This document shows positions 47,250 through 58,768 of a DNA stretch of 64,000 nt, piece after piece; the first letter of the stretch is position 1, and each line of letters begins with the position of its first letter. The position numbers were made by a program, and so were the translations under genes. Source of the DNA: Solanum dulcamara (lineage: Eukaryota > Streptophyta > Magnoliopsida > Solanales > Solanaceae). The stretch lies in the NCBI RefSeq assembly GCF_947179165.1, contig NC_077243.1, positions 34,670,001-34,734,000 on the forward strand, written 5' to 3'. The notes below the pieces were generated by a model. That model was given only the letters and a program-made list of their open reading frames with translations, searched no databases and had not been told where the DNA came from.

Positions 47250-48130
47250 ACATAACTCAAATGTTAAGCTAAAGCAACAAGCTTACGACCATATTCTTGA
47301 AAGTCTTTTGGGTTCTTGATGGTATAATTGTTTATAATACAGATTCTATAAACATTTTTTCTTTCTAAATTCTATAAGCATGAATAATTTCATCTTTATG
47401 TGGACCTCTTTGAAAACTGTAAAGTGGCCTTTTAAAACAGGATTAGTGATCATGAGGCCTAAAGAGATCATAAAAATAAAAGAAATTAAAGATAACATGA
47501 TTGTTTGGACATGATGAGCTAGATGACACTTGCCAAACATTTACTTCGTTAAAATTGTGTACTTATTTATTACAGAAGTTGTAATTCATGTGCCCCCAGA
47601 CAACATTCGTACATCAGGTTCCAGGATACCATATAGGCCTTATTTAAGGTATATATAAATATAATTAGGAATATGTCCAAGGTTAAAAGGTGGCTCTCTA
47701 ACCCCAATGTAGGTCAACCTCTATTAAACAATATGTTATTACACACTTGGCCATTTAAAAGTACTATTGACTCTAGGAACTCTCATCTCATTACTTGAAG
47801 AAAATACTTCGTCTTTCAAATCTGACGATGTATTTCTATTTCATTAGAGTTGGTTATCCTAGCTGAGAAGAAACCTGATTTTTTTTGAGTTCATTGCTTT
47901 TACGGAGCAAAAAAACCAAGGATGCATTTTAATACCATAATTGTCTTCTGTGCATGGTGTTACTTTAAATAAGGTGTTGTAAAGGTTTTCTGTGAGAAAA
48001 AAAGAGAACGTTTTCCCTAAGCTTAGGTGTTGTAGCCTAGTTTCTTTATTGGAAAAGACTTGAGACTTTGGATTGAGTTCCTCAGATGTCTTCAGATTCT
48101 GGTGGAAAATGGTAGAAGTAGAACCTAGTG
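47250..48130. other. Intergenic DNA between the B3 pseudogene and a gypsy LTR
   Basis: No supported gene. An ORF of 64 codons at 47,346-47,540 shows no recognisable domain. Confidence 0.35.
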
Positions 48131-48290
48131 GGTATGCTGAAAAGTTTTAATGACCCTCCGGGTCATTTCGGTGTTAATACTTTTCATCATTTAGAGCTTT
48201 CCTATAGTGACCCCAAGATATTTAGGAGTTGGTGGCATTAACAGTTCGGTTGCCTAGTCATTCATTTAGTTTTTATGCAAGTTTCTGTTT

Positions 48291-48530
48291 TCTGGAGCTT
48301 TTGAAACTTGAATAGTTGACTTCAATCAAATTATCAGGTAAACGTGTGGTTCCCAAGGCTTCTGGGTTAATCCTGTGCCTCCTTGTGTAAATTGGCTAAA
48401 AATGGTGTTTTCTGGAGCTTTTGAAACTTGAATAGTTGACTTCAATCAAATTATCAGGTAAACGTGTGGTTCCCAAGGCTTGTGGGTTAATCCTGTGCCT
48501 CATTGTGTAAATTGGCTAAAAATGGTGCTT
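48291..48530 (+). repeat. 120-bp direct tandem duplication inside the 5' LTR
   Basis: TCTGGAGCTTTTGAAACTTG begins at 48,291 and again at 48,411, exactly 120 bases apart. The 60-base line after it is identical in both copies. Only about two or three differences are seen over the unit (for example GGCTTCTGGG versus GGCTTGTGGG). The 3' LTR has one copy, so the duplication arose after insertion. Confidence 0.95.
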
Positions 48531-50099
48531 GGGTGTGAGATCCACTTTTTGTCTAAACTACCTAAGTTGGAAGTTTTGAAATCGTTGTTGAGTCCGAAAT
48601 CTCAAATTTGATGGGGTAGCATATCACATTTGCGTGCACGGGGTTCCGAATGAGTCCTGATTGCCCTATCAGAGATTTTGGACTTGGCCAAAACCAACTG
48701 ATGTGCATCAGCTGGTGCAAGCATGAAATACCTTTCATGTTCGCGTGATGTGTGTGGCATTCAAGGAGGCCAGTGAACTTGGTCTATGTATTTGCAGGGC
48801 CTATGCCACATTTGCGGGGTTCTGGCCTTTTCTTCTTCGTGTTCGTGAGCCAGGCGCCACATTCGCGTAGCTTTGTATGCTGACCCTGTGCATTCGATGA
48901 CTCCTCTGACTGCGTTCGCGAAGGTCAATTTTGTCTGATCTATTATGTAAAAGGCCAGACGCGATCAACTCTTCCTAGAACACTTCAGTTGGCATTATCT
49001 TGAGCTACAAATTTCCAAATTGAGTGATTCAAAGTTTGGTTGTTCAGAAATTTTGTGGCTACGCATGAAAGTGTTCGGGGATTGTGGGGATCACTCATTT
49101 GAGGCAATTTCCACCCCAAAGGGGCTTCCATCCCTCTTTTTCTTAGCTTTAATGGTGATTTTATGCATATCTTGATTTTGGGATTTTTTGAGCCCCAAAA
49201 TGTATCCCATTTTGAGATACCAATTTGGAGAGGTAAATAGGACCTTTTTACTGCGTTAATTTTGGGATTCTCAGTGCGGATTCCACATTCTTGTTTTAGA
49301 CTCCAATTTTGGTACATCTTCATTTAGTACGATTGTATTGTCTATACGACCGTCTAGATGTTGCGATTTTATTTTTGATAGTGTAGCAGAATTCAGAGGC
49401 CATATAGAAGGAAAAAGCTCTAGAATTATGATTTGGAGCATGCTCGATTTTCTTTGAGGTAGGCTATGGCTTCACATTTCTTAGATTGAACTTGAATATG
49501 TAAATATATGTTGATTTGTGTAAATTTGGTTTGGGAATCTAGTTGATCATTCTTATTTTGTTAGAACTCATGTTTTAGGCTATATTATTAGGTTTATGGG
49601 ACTAAGAGCATGTTAGCTTTGTTGCTTGAGATCATTCTTACCTTGTGGTGTGTTTGATATGTGTTTATTGGTTAATACTGAGCATATTTGTCCTTAGTCT
49701 ATGCTTAGACTAGTGATTTTCATATACTTGCATGGTTAGGAACCGATAGGCCTTAGTGTTGCTCCAACGTTGTTTCGGATGTCTTAACTCCTTGTAGACT
49801 GATGTAGAAGACGTGGTTCTGATAGTTTACACCTTAGCTAGGCAGTAACCCAATGCTTGAGACCTATTATCCATAATACCCATCTTATGTCGATTCCAGT
49901 GTACTTGGTTCTTATTTTAGAGGCATCTTATCGATTTAGGTTAGATTTGGTTCAGGCTTGGAGTGATTTATTGATGGCTATCGATATAGGGTTCTCCCCT
50001 TGATGCTCGTTTCTCTCCTAATCCTAAATCTATCCAACTCATATCTTATTCTCAATTTAAGTCCCTGATTCACTCCTTTGGGTTATGGTTAAAGTCCCT

Positions 50100-50320
50100 A
50101 CCTCAGCTCATTTGCCTTAATTAGAGTCCTTAGCTTATCTTTTTCCTCGGTTAGAGTCTTTTGCATATTGTTTGCTTGGGTTAGAGTCCTTGGCATATAT
50201 TTCACTTTGGTTAGACTCCTTAACATATATTTCACCATGGTTAGAGTCCTTGTCTCATTCTTTGCCTTGGTTAGAGTCCTTGGCTACTATCTCTCTACGA
50301 TTAAAGTCTATGGAATGAAG
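50100..50320 (+). repeat. ~30-bp tandem repeat in the 5' LTR
   Basis: Six or seven units of GGTTAGAGTCCTTGGCATAT plus TTTCACCTT. The unit length of 30 bases keeps one frame open, giving a 10-residue periodic peptide (VRVLGIYFTL). The 3' LTR carries a homologous, differently diverged array at 54,390-54,610. Confidence 0.9.
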
Positions 50321-51179
50321 TTAACTAAGTTAGAGTGCGTGAAAGGTCATGGTAATACTGGATGTATCCTCAGATTCTCATCGTGATTCTTAACTCTTAT
50401 GTGTACCTATCGGGCTTATGGGGGAAAGTTTGAGTTTTACTTAATCTTGCACACAAATGTACCTTTTGATCGTATGTGGGTCCAGTTAGGTTTAGCTATT
50501 TGTTACTTGCTTCCTTTATGTTCTTAGTATACTCATGTGTATTCCTTTTTGCTTTCTGCTCTTTGACCTTTGTTGTATTTAGATTCTAGCATTTCATATT
50601 ACCTTTACTTTTTCTGCTTAATCGCCCTATGATGCCTACTGAGTACCTATTATTTTTGTACTCATACTACAATCTACATCTGTTTTCATGATATAGGTCC
50701 GAGCACTAGCTACTAGTGTTGATATCGAGTCTATAGTTGTCGAATTCAGAGGTGAGGGTGAACACATGTAGTTCTGGACTTTTACTTGTCTCAATCAGTA
50801 TTTTGTCTTCTAGTCTTTTTCTTTTTGATATAAGCCTTTGTAGTTTGGATTCACTTTTGGAACTTGTACTCTTTTATTTAGAAGCTCTATACTTGTAACT
50901 TTCAAGTTCTGGGAGGGATCTTATTATATATATATTTTGGTTTTCTTCCACTTTATCACCTGTTTTTGTATTTAAACTATTGCTTCTATTTTTTCTCTGC
51001 CATACACCCATTACTTGTCAATTTGGGTCATGGGTTGGCTTACCTACTGGTGAGTTAGAGTAAGTGCCACGACGAAACAAGGGAATGAAAGGCCACTTTG
51101 CGTTGGATACTTTTTAACCTCCCCACAATGATAAATCGATTTGTGACTTGGCAATATTTGTATTCTGAGAGTTGGAAGT

Positions 51180-52470
51180 TTAATTTAGCTGATCCTTCAT
51201 TAAGACCATGATTCTAGATATTGTATCCATTCGGTCACAATGAAGATGTATCATGATCTAAGATAACATTACTAGTGGAGCGGCATGAGATGAGATACCG
51301 AGAACTATGTGTCCCATTGCTTATGTTGTCAGCAGGTGAAGACCAAGCACTTGAGGCCTGGTGGTGAGCTTCAAATATTACCTATTCCAAAGTAGAAGTG
51401 TGAGTGTATCACCATAGATTTTATTGTGGGACTAGAGACTCCTATAAGTGTTGACAATATTTGGGTCATCGTGGATCGATTGAAAAAGTTAGGACACTTC
51501 CTATTCCAACTTCCTTCAGTGCAGAGAGGTTGACTTGTATCTATAGTCGGGAGGTCATTCGTCTTCACAAGGTAATTATGTCTATCATCTCACATAAGGG
51601 TTGTTAGTTTATTTTTAGATTTTGAAGGACCTTTTAGGAGGAGTTTCGTACTCGTGTTGATCTTGGCATACCTTTTTATTCACTGACCAACGAGCAGTCA
51701 GAGCATACTATCCAAGTGCTGAAGGATATGTTGCATGCTTGTATTTTAGATTTTGGAGGTCAGTGGGACCAGTATTTGGCTTTGTCTTAATTTTTGTACA
51801 CCATTTACCACTTAAGTATTCAAATGGCCCTATTTGAGGCCTTATTTGGTAGACATTGTCGCTCTTCGATTGGTTGGTTTGAGCCTTCAGAGCCTAGGCT
51901 AAGTGGTACAGACTTGCTTTAGGAAGCTTTGAATAGAGTCCGGATAATTCAAGATAGACTTAGAGCAGCTTAGAGCAGGCATAAGAGCAATGCGGATCAT
52001 AGGCTCCAGCCTTTGAGTTTTGGAGTTGGTGATCGAGTATTCTTCCAAGTTTCTCCCATGAAGGGCCTGATGAGATTTGGGAAGCGTAGCAAGCTTATCC
52101 TAGGTATATTAGGCCATTTGAGATTTTTAGGACTGTTGTTAATGCCGCTTATAAGTTGGCCCTACCTCCTATATTTTCAACTGTTCATCTAGTTTTTAAT
52201 ATCTCTATGCTTCACGAATATGTTCTCAATGAGTCTCGCCTGCTCAGGTATGATTTAGTTGAGTTGGATGATTGCTTGACCTTCGTAGAAGAGCTTGTTG
52301 ATATTTTGGCCAAAGATGTCAGAAATTTGCGATCTAGAGTCATTCCTGTGGTTAAGGTCCATTGAAGACATCGTCCAGTCGAGGAGGCTACTAAGGAGAT
52401 GGAGCAGTAGATGTGTAAGCAGTTCCCCGATTTATTTGAGCCTTCATATACTTTTTGACTCTTACTTTTG
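51180..52470 (+). pseudogene. Integrase and chromodomain remnant
   Basis: The integrase zinc-binding region is recognisable from about 51,243 (KMYHDLR, then CLCCQQVKTKHLRPGGELQ). The core follows at 51,405-51,900 with frame breaks (for example WVIVDRLKKLGHF-like, and LFGRHCRS-like near 51,845). The tail reads PPIFSTVHLVFNISMLHEYV (52,160-52,220), then RVIPVVKVHWRHRPVEEATK in shifting frame, which is the chromodomain-type end. gag, protease, RT and RNase H are absent between the 5' LTR and this region, so a large internal deletion took place. Confidence 0.8.
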
Positions 52471-52497
52471 CAGATGAAAGTCCTTTTTTAGAATGGC

Positions 52498-55394
52498 TGT
52501 TATAATCACCCTCCAGGTCATTTTTATTATAATGCATTATTTTCGTCGTTTAAAGCTTTCCTGTAGTGACCCCAAGTCATTTATGACTTTCTAGCACTGA
52601 TAGTCTGGTCGTATTGTCGTTTCTTTTATTTTTATGCTAGTTTTTGTATTTTGGAGCTTTTGAAACTTGAATAGTTGACTTTGGTCAAAACTTCAGGTAA
52701 ATGGCCTCAAAATGGAATTCTCACGATTCCATTAGCTTCAGAACATCGATTTTGGTATATAAGGACCTTTTGTGAGCTTCTCGAGGCTTCCGAGTTAATC
52801 CCGAGCCCCCTTATAGAAATTTGCTAAAAATGGCGCTTGAGTGTGGGACCCACTTTTTGTCAATACAACCTCGGTTGAAAGTTTTGACAATGTTGTTGAT
52901 TCTTGAATGTTGAATTTGGTGGGGTAGCATACTTTTTTGAGTGCATAGGTTTTCAAATGAATCTTGAGCAATCCATCAAAGTTTTTTTACTTGGCCAAAA
53001 ACATGTTCATAATTGATGCAGGAATGAAATGCCCTTCGCGTTTGCGGAGACCATTGATCTTGGTCTCTGTATTTGCAGGGCCCATACCAGTTCGCGGGGG
53101 TCTAGCTTTCTCTTCTACGCATTTATGGGCCAACCGCTGCGTTTGCGAAGCTCTAGGTCTTCACCCTCTGTGTTCACGTGCTCCTCTAGTTATGTTCGTG
53201 AAGGTCAATTTTGTCTTGTCTTTTATTTAAAATACCAAATGCAATCAACTCTTCCCAAAATACTTTAGTAGGCCATATCTTGAGTCATAAACGTCCTAAT
53301 TGGGAGATTTAAAGCTTGGGTTTTTCGGAAATTTCATGGTTACGCGTGGGAGTGTTTGGGGATTGTTGAAGATCACTTATTTGTGATAATTTCCACCCCA
53401 AAAGGGATGCCTGCCCTCTTGTTCTTAGCTTTAATGGTGATTTTATACATATCTTGATAGTGGGATATTTTGAGCCCCAAACTGTGTCCCATTTTGGGAT
53501 ATAAGTTTGGGGAGGTGAATAGGACTTTTTATGGAGTCGATTTTTAGATTCTCGGTGCAGGTCCCATATTTCTATTTTAGACCAATTTTTACCTGTCTCT
53601 ATTTAATGAAATTTTAGTGTCTAAGTGTCCATGTTGATGTTGTGATACTATAGTTGATAGTGTGGCAGTGTTAGAAGGCTGTATGGAAGGGAAAAACTCT
53701 GAAATTGTGATTTAGAGCGCGCACAATCTACTTTGAGGTAGGCTACAAGTTCTTGTTCCTTAGATGGAACATGAATATGTAAATATATGTTGATTTTTGG
53801 GAAGTTGAGGTGAAAATCTAGTTGATCATGCTTAGTTAGTTAGAACTCATGTTTAAGGCTATTTTATTGGGTTTTCGGGACTGGAAGCGTGTCAACTTTA
53901 TTGTTTGAGATCATCCTTACCTTGTGGTGTGTTTGATATGTGTTTATTGTTTGATATTGAGCATGTTTGGCCTTAGTCTATTCTTAGCCTAGCTATTACC
54001 ATAGACTTGCGTGGTTTGGAATCGGTAGGCCTTAGTTTTGCTTTGACCTCATTTTTAATAACTTGCTCCCTGTACACTGATGTAGAAGACTTGGGTCTGA
54101 TAGTCTGAGCCTTAACTAGAAAGTAACCAGCGCTTGCGACCTAGTATCCATAATCCCCTTCTTAGGCCGACTCCGGTGTACTTGGTTCTTATTTTTGGGT
54201 CCGCTCGTAGATTCAGGTTGGTTTTGGTTTGGCCTTAGAGTGATTTATTGATGGCACTCGGTGTGGGTTCTCCCCTTTATGCTCGTTTGGCCGCTGATCC
54301 TAAATCTATGCAACTCATATCTTATTGTCAGTTTAAGTCCCTGAATCACTCCTGCAGGTTATGGATAAAGTCCTACCTCAACTCATTCTCCTTGGTTAGA
54401 ATCCTTGATGTATCTTTCACCTCGTTTAGAGTCATTGGCATATCATTCACCTTGGTTACAGTCCTTGGCTTATCTTTCAGCTTAGTTAGAGTCCTTGGCA
54501 TATCTTTTGCCTTGGTTAGAGTCCTTGGCCTATATTTCGCCTTAATTAGAGTCATTAGCTTATTCTTCACTTTAGTTAGAGTCTTCGGCTGCTATCTCAC
54601 TGCAATTAAATTCCCTAGTATACAATCGACTTAGTTTATGTCCTTGAAAGGTCATGGTAATGCTGGAAGTATCCTCAGATTCTCCTTATGATTCATAACT
54701 CTTTTGTGTACCTATCAGGCTTATAAGGGTTCGTTCGGGCTTTACTTAAACTTGCACATGAGTGTACCTTCTAGATTTATAGGGGTATAATTAGGTTTAG
54801 TTAGCTGTTACTTACTTCCTTATTGTTCTTAGTACACTCGTGTGCATTCCTTTTTGCTTTCTACTCTTTGACCTCGGTTGTGTTAAGATTCTAGAACTTC
54901 ATATTACATTTACTTTTCCTCTTCAGTCGGCCTATGATGCCTACTGAGTACATGTTTTTTTGGTACTCATACTATACTCTTCATTTATTTTTGTGATGCA
55001 TGTGTGAGCACCAGCTATCAGCATTGATATCGAGCCTAAAATTGTTGTATTTGGAGGCGAGGGTCAGCACATGGCATTCTGGACTTTACCTGTCTCCAAC
55101 TGTATTTTATTGGCTAATCTTTTGCTTTTTGAGATGAGCCTTTGTATTTTGGGTCCACTTTTGGTAATTGTACTCTTTTATCTAGCAACTTTGTACTTGT
55201 GACTTCTAGGTTCTGAGAGGAATCTTATAGTACATATATTTTTGGTTTCCTTCCGCTTTATCTCTTATTTTTGTATTTGAATTGTTGCTTCCATTTTATC
55301 TCTGCCCTACACCCATTACTTGTCATTTTGGGTTGGATTACCTACTAGTGGGTTAGAGTAGTGCCATCATGACTCGAGAAATTGGGTCATGACA
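52498..55394 (+). mobile_element. 3' LTR of the second gypsy element
   Basis: 2897 bases, starting TGTTATAATCACCCTCC and ending GGGTCATGACA. It is homologous to 48,137-51,090 but clearly diverged, and it lacks the 120-bp duplication. It contains its own 30-bp array at 54,390-54,610. Target-site duplications were not recognised. Confidence 0.85.
54390..54610 (+). repeat. ~30-bp tandem repeat in the 3' LTR
   Basis: About seven units of TTAGAGTCCTTGGCATATCTTTCGCCTTGG type. Open in one frame as a 10-residue periodic peptide (LVRVLGISFA). Also open on the other strand (KAKDMPRTLT). I regard both as repeat translations. Confidence 0.9.
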
Positions 55395-56010
55395 TAAGTT
55401 CACACTGACAAGTAGACAATTAACTACAATAATAACTAATTACGTACATGGTTGTCAAACCAACTATACATTAAATATGAGTACTTTAAACTAAGTAGAG
55501 AAAACAAGCGTACACAAAAATCACACTTTACCAAAACTTCTAAGAAACCATCTTCAGTAATTACTTTAAAGAAAGAAAGAACCCTCTTTTCATTAATCAA
55601 CAAGCAATCCTTCTTGTACTCATCATATGATGCTTCCATCTTCTCCCTATATAGAGTTTGCTTCTCCGACAACTTCTAAATCCTACAAAGTATATGAAAA
55701 TATCAACTATAAATTCAAGTTAAGAAATAAATACTAATAAAAACAATGGATGAAATAGTGGACCAAAGCATATTAAGATGTCAAAAATAAAAGATGTAAC
55801 ACTATCAAGGCAACTTATTAAAATTCAACTTGATTGTCCATCTCCTTTTTGCAAATCTTTCAACTACCTTTTTATTTTCAAGAATAGACCACATAGAATA
55901 GTGTCATAGGCCCGAACAAAACCTTATACTATACACAAAACATTCAACTACAAATAGAACGTTAAATGCAGAAGTAGCTAACAGAGGGAAAAACCTCAAA
56001 ATTCCACCCA
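55395..56010 (-). other. Intergenic DNA with one orphan exon-like frame
   Basis: Within it, about 55,670-55,540 on the minus strand reads KLSEKQTLYREKMEASYDEY and further to VITEDGFLEVL. It begins after a TTTAG acceptor-like site and ends at a GTAAAG donor-like site, so it resembles a single internal exon of some 45 codons rich in Lys/Glu. I do not recognise the family. No neighbouring exons were found between the flanking LTRs, so it may be a stranded gene fragment. Confidence 0.25.
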
Positions 56011-56880
56011 ATAATAGCTTGAATCTTGATATGTAGTATAAAGCTACTTGGTGCAAGTCCTTGGTCTCCCTTGCACATAGTTCAAGTCCATGATTATCTA
56101 TCATCTTGGTTCAAGTCCTTGGTTCTTATGATTCTCCGGTTCAAGTCCTTAACTATGATTCATCTTTATTTAAAGCTTCAAGCTTTTAGAATGGTTCGGT
56201 TCAAGTCCATGGGAAATTGTGGCATTGTAGGAACTACATCGGAATCTCTCATGATACTTCAACCATCTTTGCTCCTGTCAGGCTTATGGGAGTCCATTCA
56301 GGTTGTTACTTTTAGACTTGTGCATGAGCATATCCATCGGATTTATGGGAGCCCAGCGGATTCAACTAGTTTCTCTCTTTTTGTGTTTTGAGTACGCTCG
56401 TGTACATACCTAACTTGATTTCTTGTTTTGTCTTTAGTTATGATTAGTTTTTTACATTTCAATTTACTTTTACTTATTTTGCTTAGTCGGCCTATGATGC
56501 CTACTAATACCTGTTATTTTGGTACTCATACTATACTCTACATCTGCTTTCGTGATGCAGGCCCGAGTACTAGTTATTAGCATTGATCTTAAGCCAACTG
56601 GAGTCTTGATCGGAGGAGAGGGTGAGCAAACATCATTCTGGATTAACTCGTCTCTCTCTCTCTCTATATATTTTGTCTATCTTTTGCTTTTTGAGACAGT
56701 CTTGTTTCCGTGGTCCACTTTTGGGACTTGTACTCTTTTTGTAGTAGCTCTGTACATGTGACTTCCAATTTCTGTGAGGAATTTTTCAGTTTGTATATAT
56801 TTCATTGTGGTTCCGCTGTTCATTTGTGTTCCTGTTATTTTATTGTTGTTTTTAGTGTATTGTTGGTGTTTTACCCTGAC
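56011..56880 (+). mobile_element. Truncated gypsy LTR (3' part)
   Basis: Shares landmarks with the LTRs at 48-55 kb: iterated GGTTCAAGTCCTTGG words (56,040-56,210, another ~30-bp array), CCTATGATGCCTACT, GGTACTCATACTATACTCTACATCTGC and GAGGAGAGGGTGAGC. It lacks the beginning and the CA end. Confidence 0.65.
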
Positions 56881-58312
56881 ATCCCATTTGGACACTTGCG
56901 TTGTGATTTGAGTGGAAGTTAGGCCAAAGTTTGACTTTGGTCAACATTTGGAGCTCGGATGCTCGAATTGGATAACCATCAATTCCATTAGGTTCAAGAG
57001 ATGATTTTAGGCCTAGGTAGAGCTTCCGTTTATTTTTTGGAGGTTCTGAGGGTATTTTGGTCTTTGGGTGAAAGTTAGTTACATTGTGGACTACATGGGG
57101 TACCAAATTAAGGAGCCCTCGGATCCATATTTTGATGCTTCCATTGAGTCCGGAATGTTCAACTTTGTTGGGTAGAATATATATATATTGTGTGTACGGG
57201 ATTTCGAATGAATTATTTGGTGTATAGGTGTTTTTGTGTTACTGGTGTCTTGAATAATATGTATCGCGATGGCTAGATTCTCTCTTGAGATCGCATAAGT
57301 GTTCGTGTGTTTGTCTTATGGTTGTATGAGGGTTATCGTAATTGCATAGGTCATTTCCCTAGTGCTCTGCTATCATGTAGCCCTTGTCAAAATTGCACGA
57401 GTCAATGTTTGAGTTGACTTACTCTTCCTCTTCGCGATCACGTGGAGGGATACCTCAATCATGAAGAACAACACCTGGCCGACTTAAATTTCCCAAAAGT
57501 TGGGGTCTCTTCCCCATTTCACTATTTTAAACACCAAGAGCTCGGTTGAGGTGATTTTAAAGAAGTTTTTTGAGATTTGTCAATTGGGTAAGTGATTTTG
57601 ACTCCAAACCTTCATTAACCATTTATCAATAAATGATTTTAACATCAAATTAGTGTTTTCAATTCCAAAAAATGAGGGTTTTTTCATGAACTTGGATTTT
57701 TAGTAAAAAATGGAATTTTAAGGTCGTTTTCAACTCTTTTTTGAATTGGTTTTCACAGGTGAGTTCCAAAACCTTTGGGTATCACGATTTTACACAAAAT
57801 TCCAGATTTATCCTCAACTCTCATAATTGACTTTTTGGGTCGACTTGGACCTGATTTCAAAAACAATCAATATGGGTATCATTGTTAGTGATTTATTATT
57901 AGGATTCTATAATTCTTTAGATTTTGTTGATTCAGAGACCCATCATAGAGGGAAGGCTCAAGTGCCTAGTTGATCTATCTTTTAAGGCAAGTGAACCCTC
58001 TTTTACCCTTTATTAAGTGTATTGAATCTTGTATGCTCTATTTGTGTGAATGGGAGTAATGGGAATTGGTGAAGGATTTAGTAATTGATGCTTATTGTTA
58101 AACGTCTATTGAATCTTAGTAATGATATTATGGGATAAAAAGGAATTTGTTGATATAGTAATGTATGGTGTGACAAGAATGGGTTGAGTGGTTGTATTAA
58201 CTCCCCTTAGATACTGTGCAAAGATTTATGATTGGTTGTTAGTGTGAAAGTTACCATAATCTCATTGAGCATTTGTACACATATATTTGCATGTATTCTA
58301 CCACATCGTTGT
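56881..58312 (+). mobile_element. Truncated gypsy LTR (5' part) of a related family
   Basis: GTTTGACTTTGGTCAACATTTGGAG and AATTCCATTAGGTTC parallel the start of the LTR at 52,660-52,740. It then shows U3-like GCGATCACG words (57,270-57,460) and leader-like text ending near 58,010. It is joined head-on to the previous fragment with no internal region. No coding potential. Confidence 0.5.
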
Positions 58313-58768
58313 TGTAATGACCTGTCCCCGTCATCATTATGGATAGGTCAATGGAAAAAGATTTTGGGCAAGAAAACTTCAAGTAGTAACTTCGGAAAAA
58401 TTTAGCCTAGACTAGATTGTAATAAATTCTGAGTCAGATGAGGTCTAGGATGACTTTGTGAATGGTGGAGGATTGAATCTCTAATTTGATTGGGTAAGCT
58501 TATAGCCAAGATGATTCTAATCATTTATGACTTTATAGAATTTCATTCGGGCGAGTAGAACTCCTGAAACTGGACTTGGCGTGAAGGGTATAATTTAATA
58601 CGTTTTTAGAATAGGGTGTGTTGTGAAATGGGGGCTAAGAGCTCAAACTCCGAGCTCACTATTACACCCTGCACTTTTGAACCTTGAAACGTGTTCCTAA
58701 TCTTCTTGAAAGTGTCCATGAGATCCCCATTGTCCAGACACTATCAAATGACTCTAAGAAGGGGATGA
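58313..58768 (+). other. Remnant upstream of a 3' LTR, ending in a purine tract
   Basis: It opens TGTAATGACCTGTCCCCGTC (LTR-start-like) and ends TCTAAGAAGGGGATGA directly before the next LTR, a good polypurine tract. Between them there is no recognisable pol. It is probably the last part of an element whose left side is lost. Confidence 0.4.

Larger units (their letters stand above)
48137..51090 (+). mobile_element. 5' LTR of a second, internally deleted gypsy element
   Basis: About 2.95 kb, matched in order by 52,498-55,394. Shared landmarks are AGCTTTCCT(A/G)TAGTGACCCCAAG, CCACTTTTTGTC, AAAAGGGA/AAGGGGC with TTAGCTTTAATGGTGATTTTAT, ATGTAAATATATGTTGATTT, CCTATGATGCCTACTGAGTAC and CACCCATTACTTGTCA. 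The LTR end is eroded near 51,060-51,090 (AGTAAGTGCCACGACGAAAC), and no primer binding site follows. Confidence 0.8.

Noticed and set aside
54373..54570. Minus-strand 65-codon frame with KAKDMPRTLT periodicity
   Set aside because: Other-strand reading of the 30-bp LTR repeat; kept only as a repeat observation.
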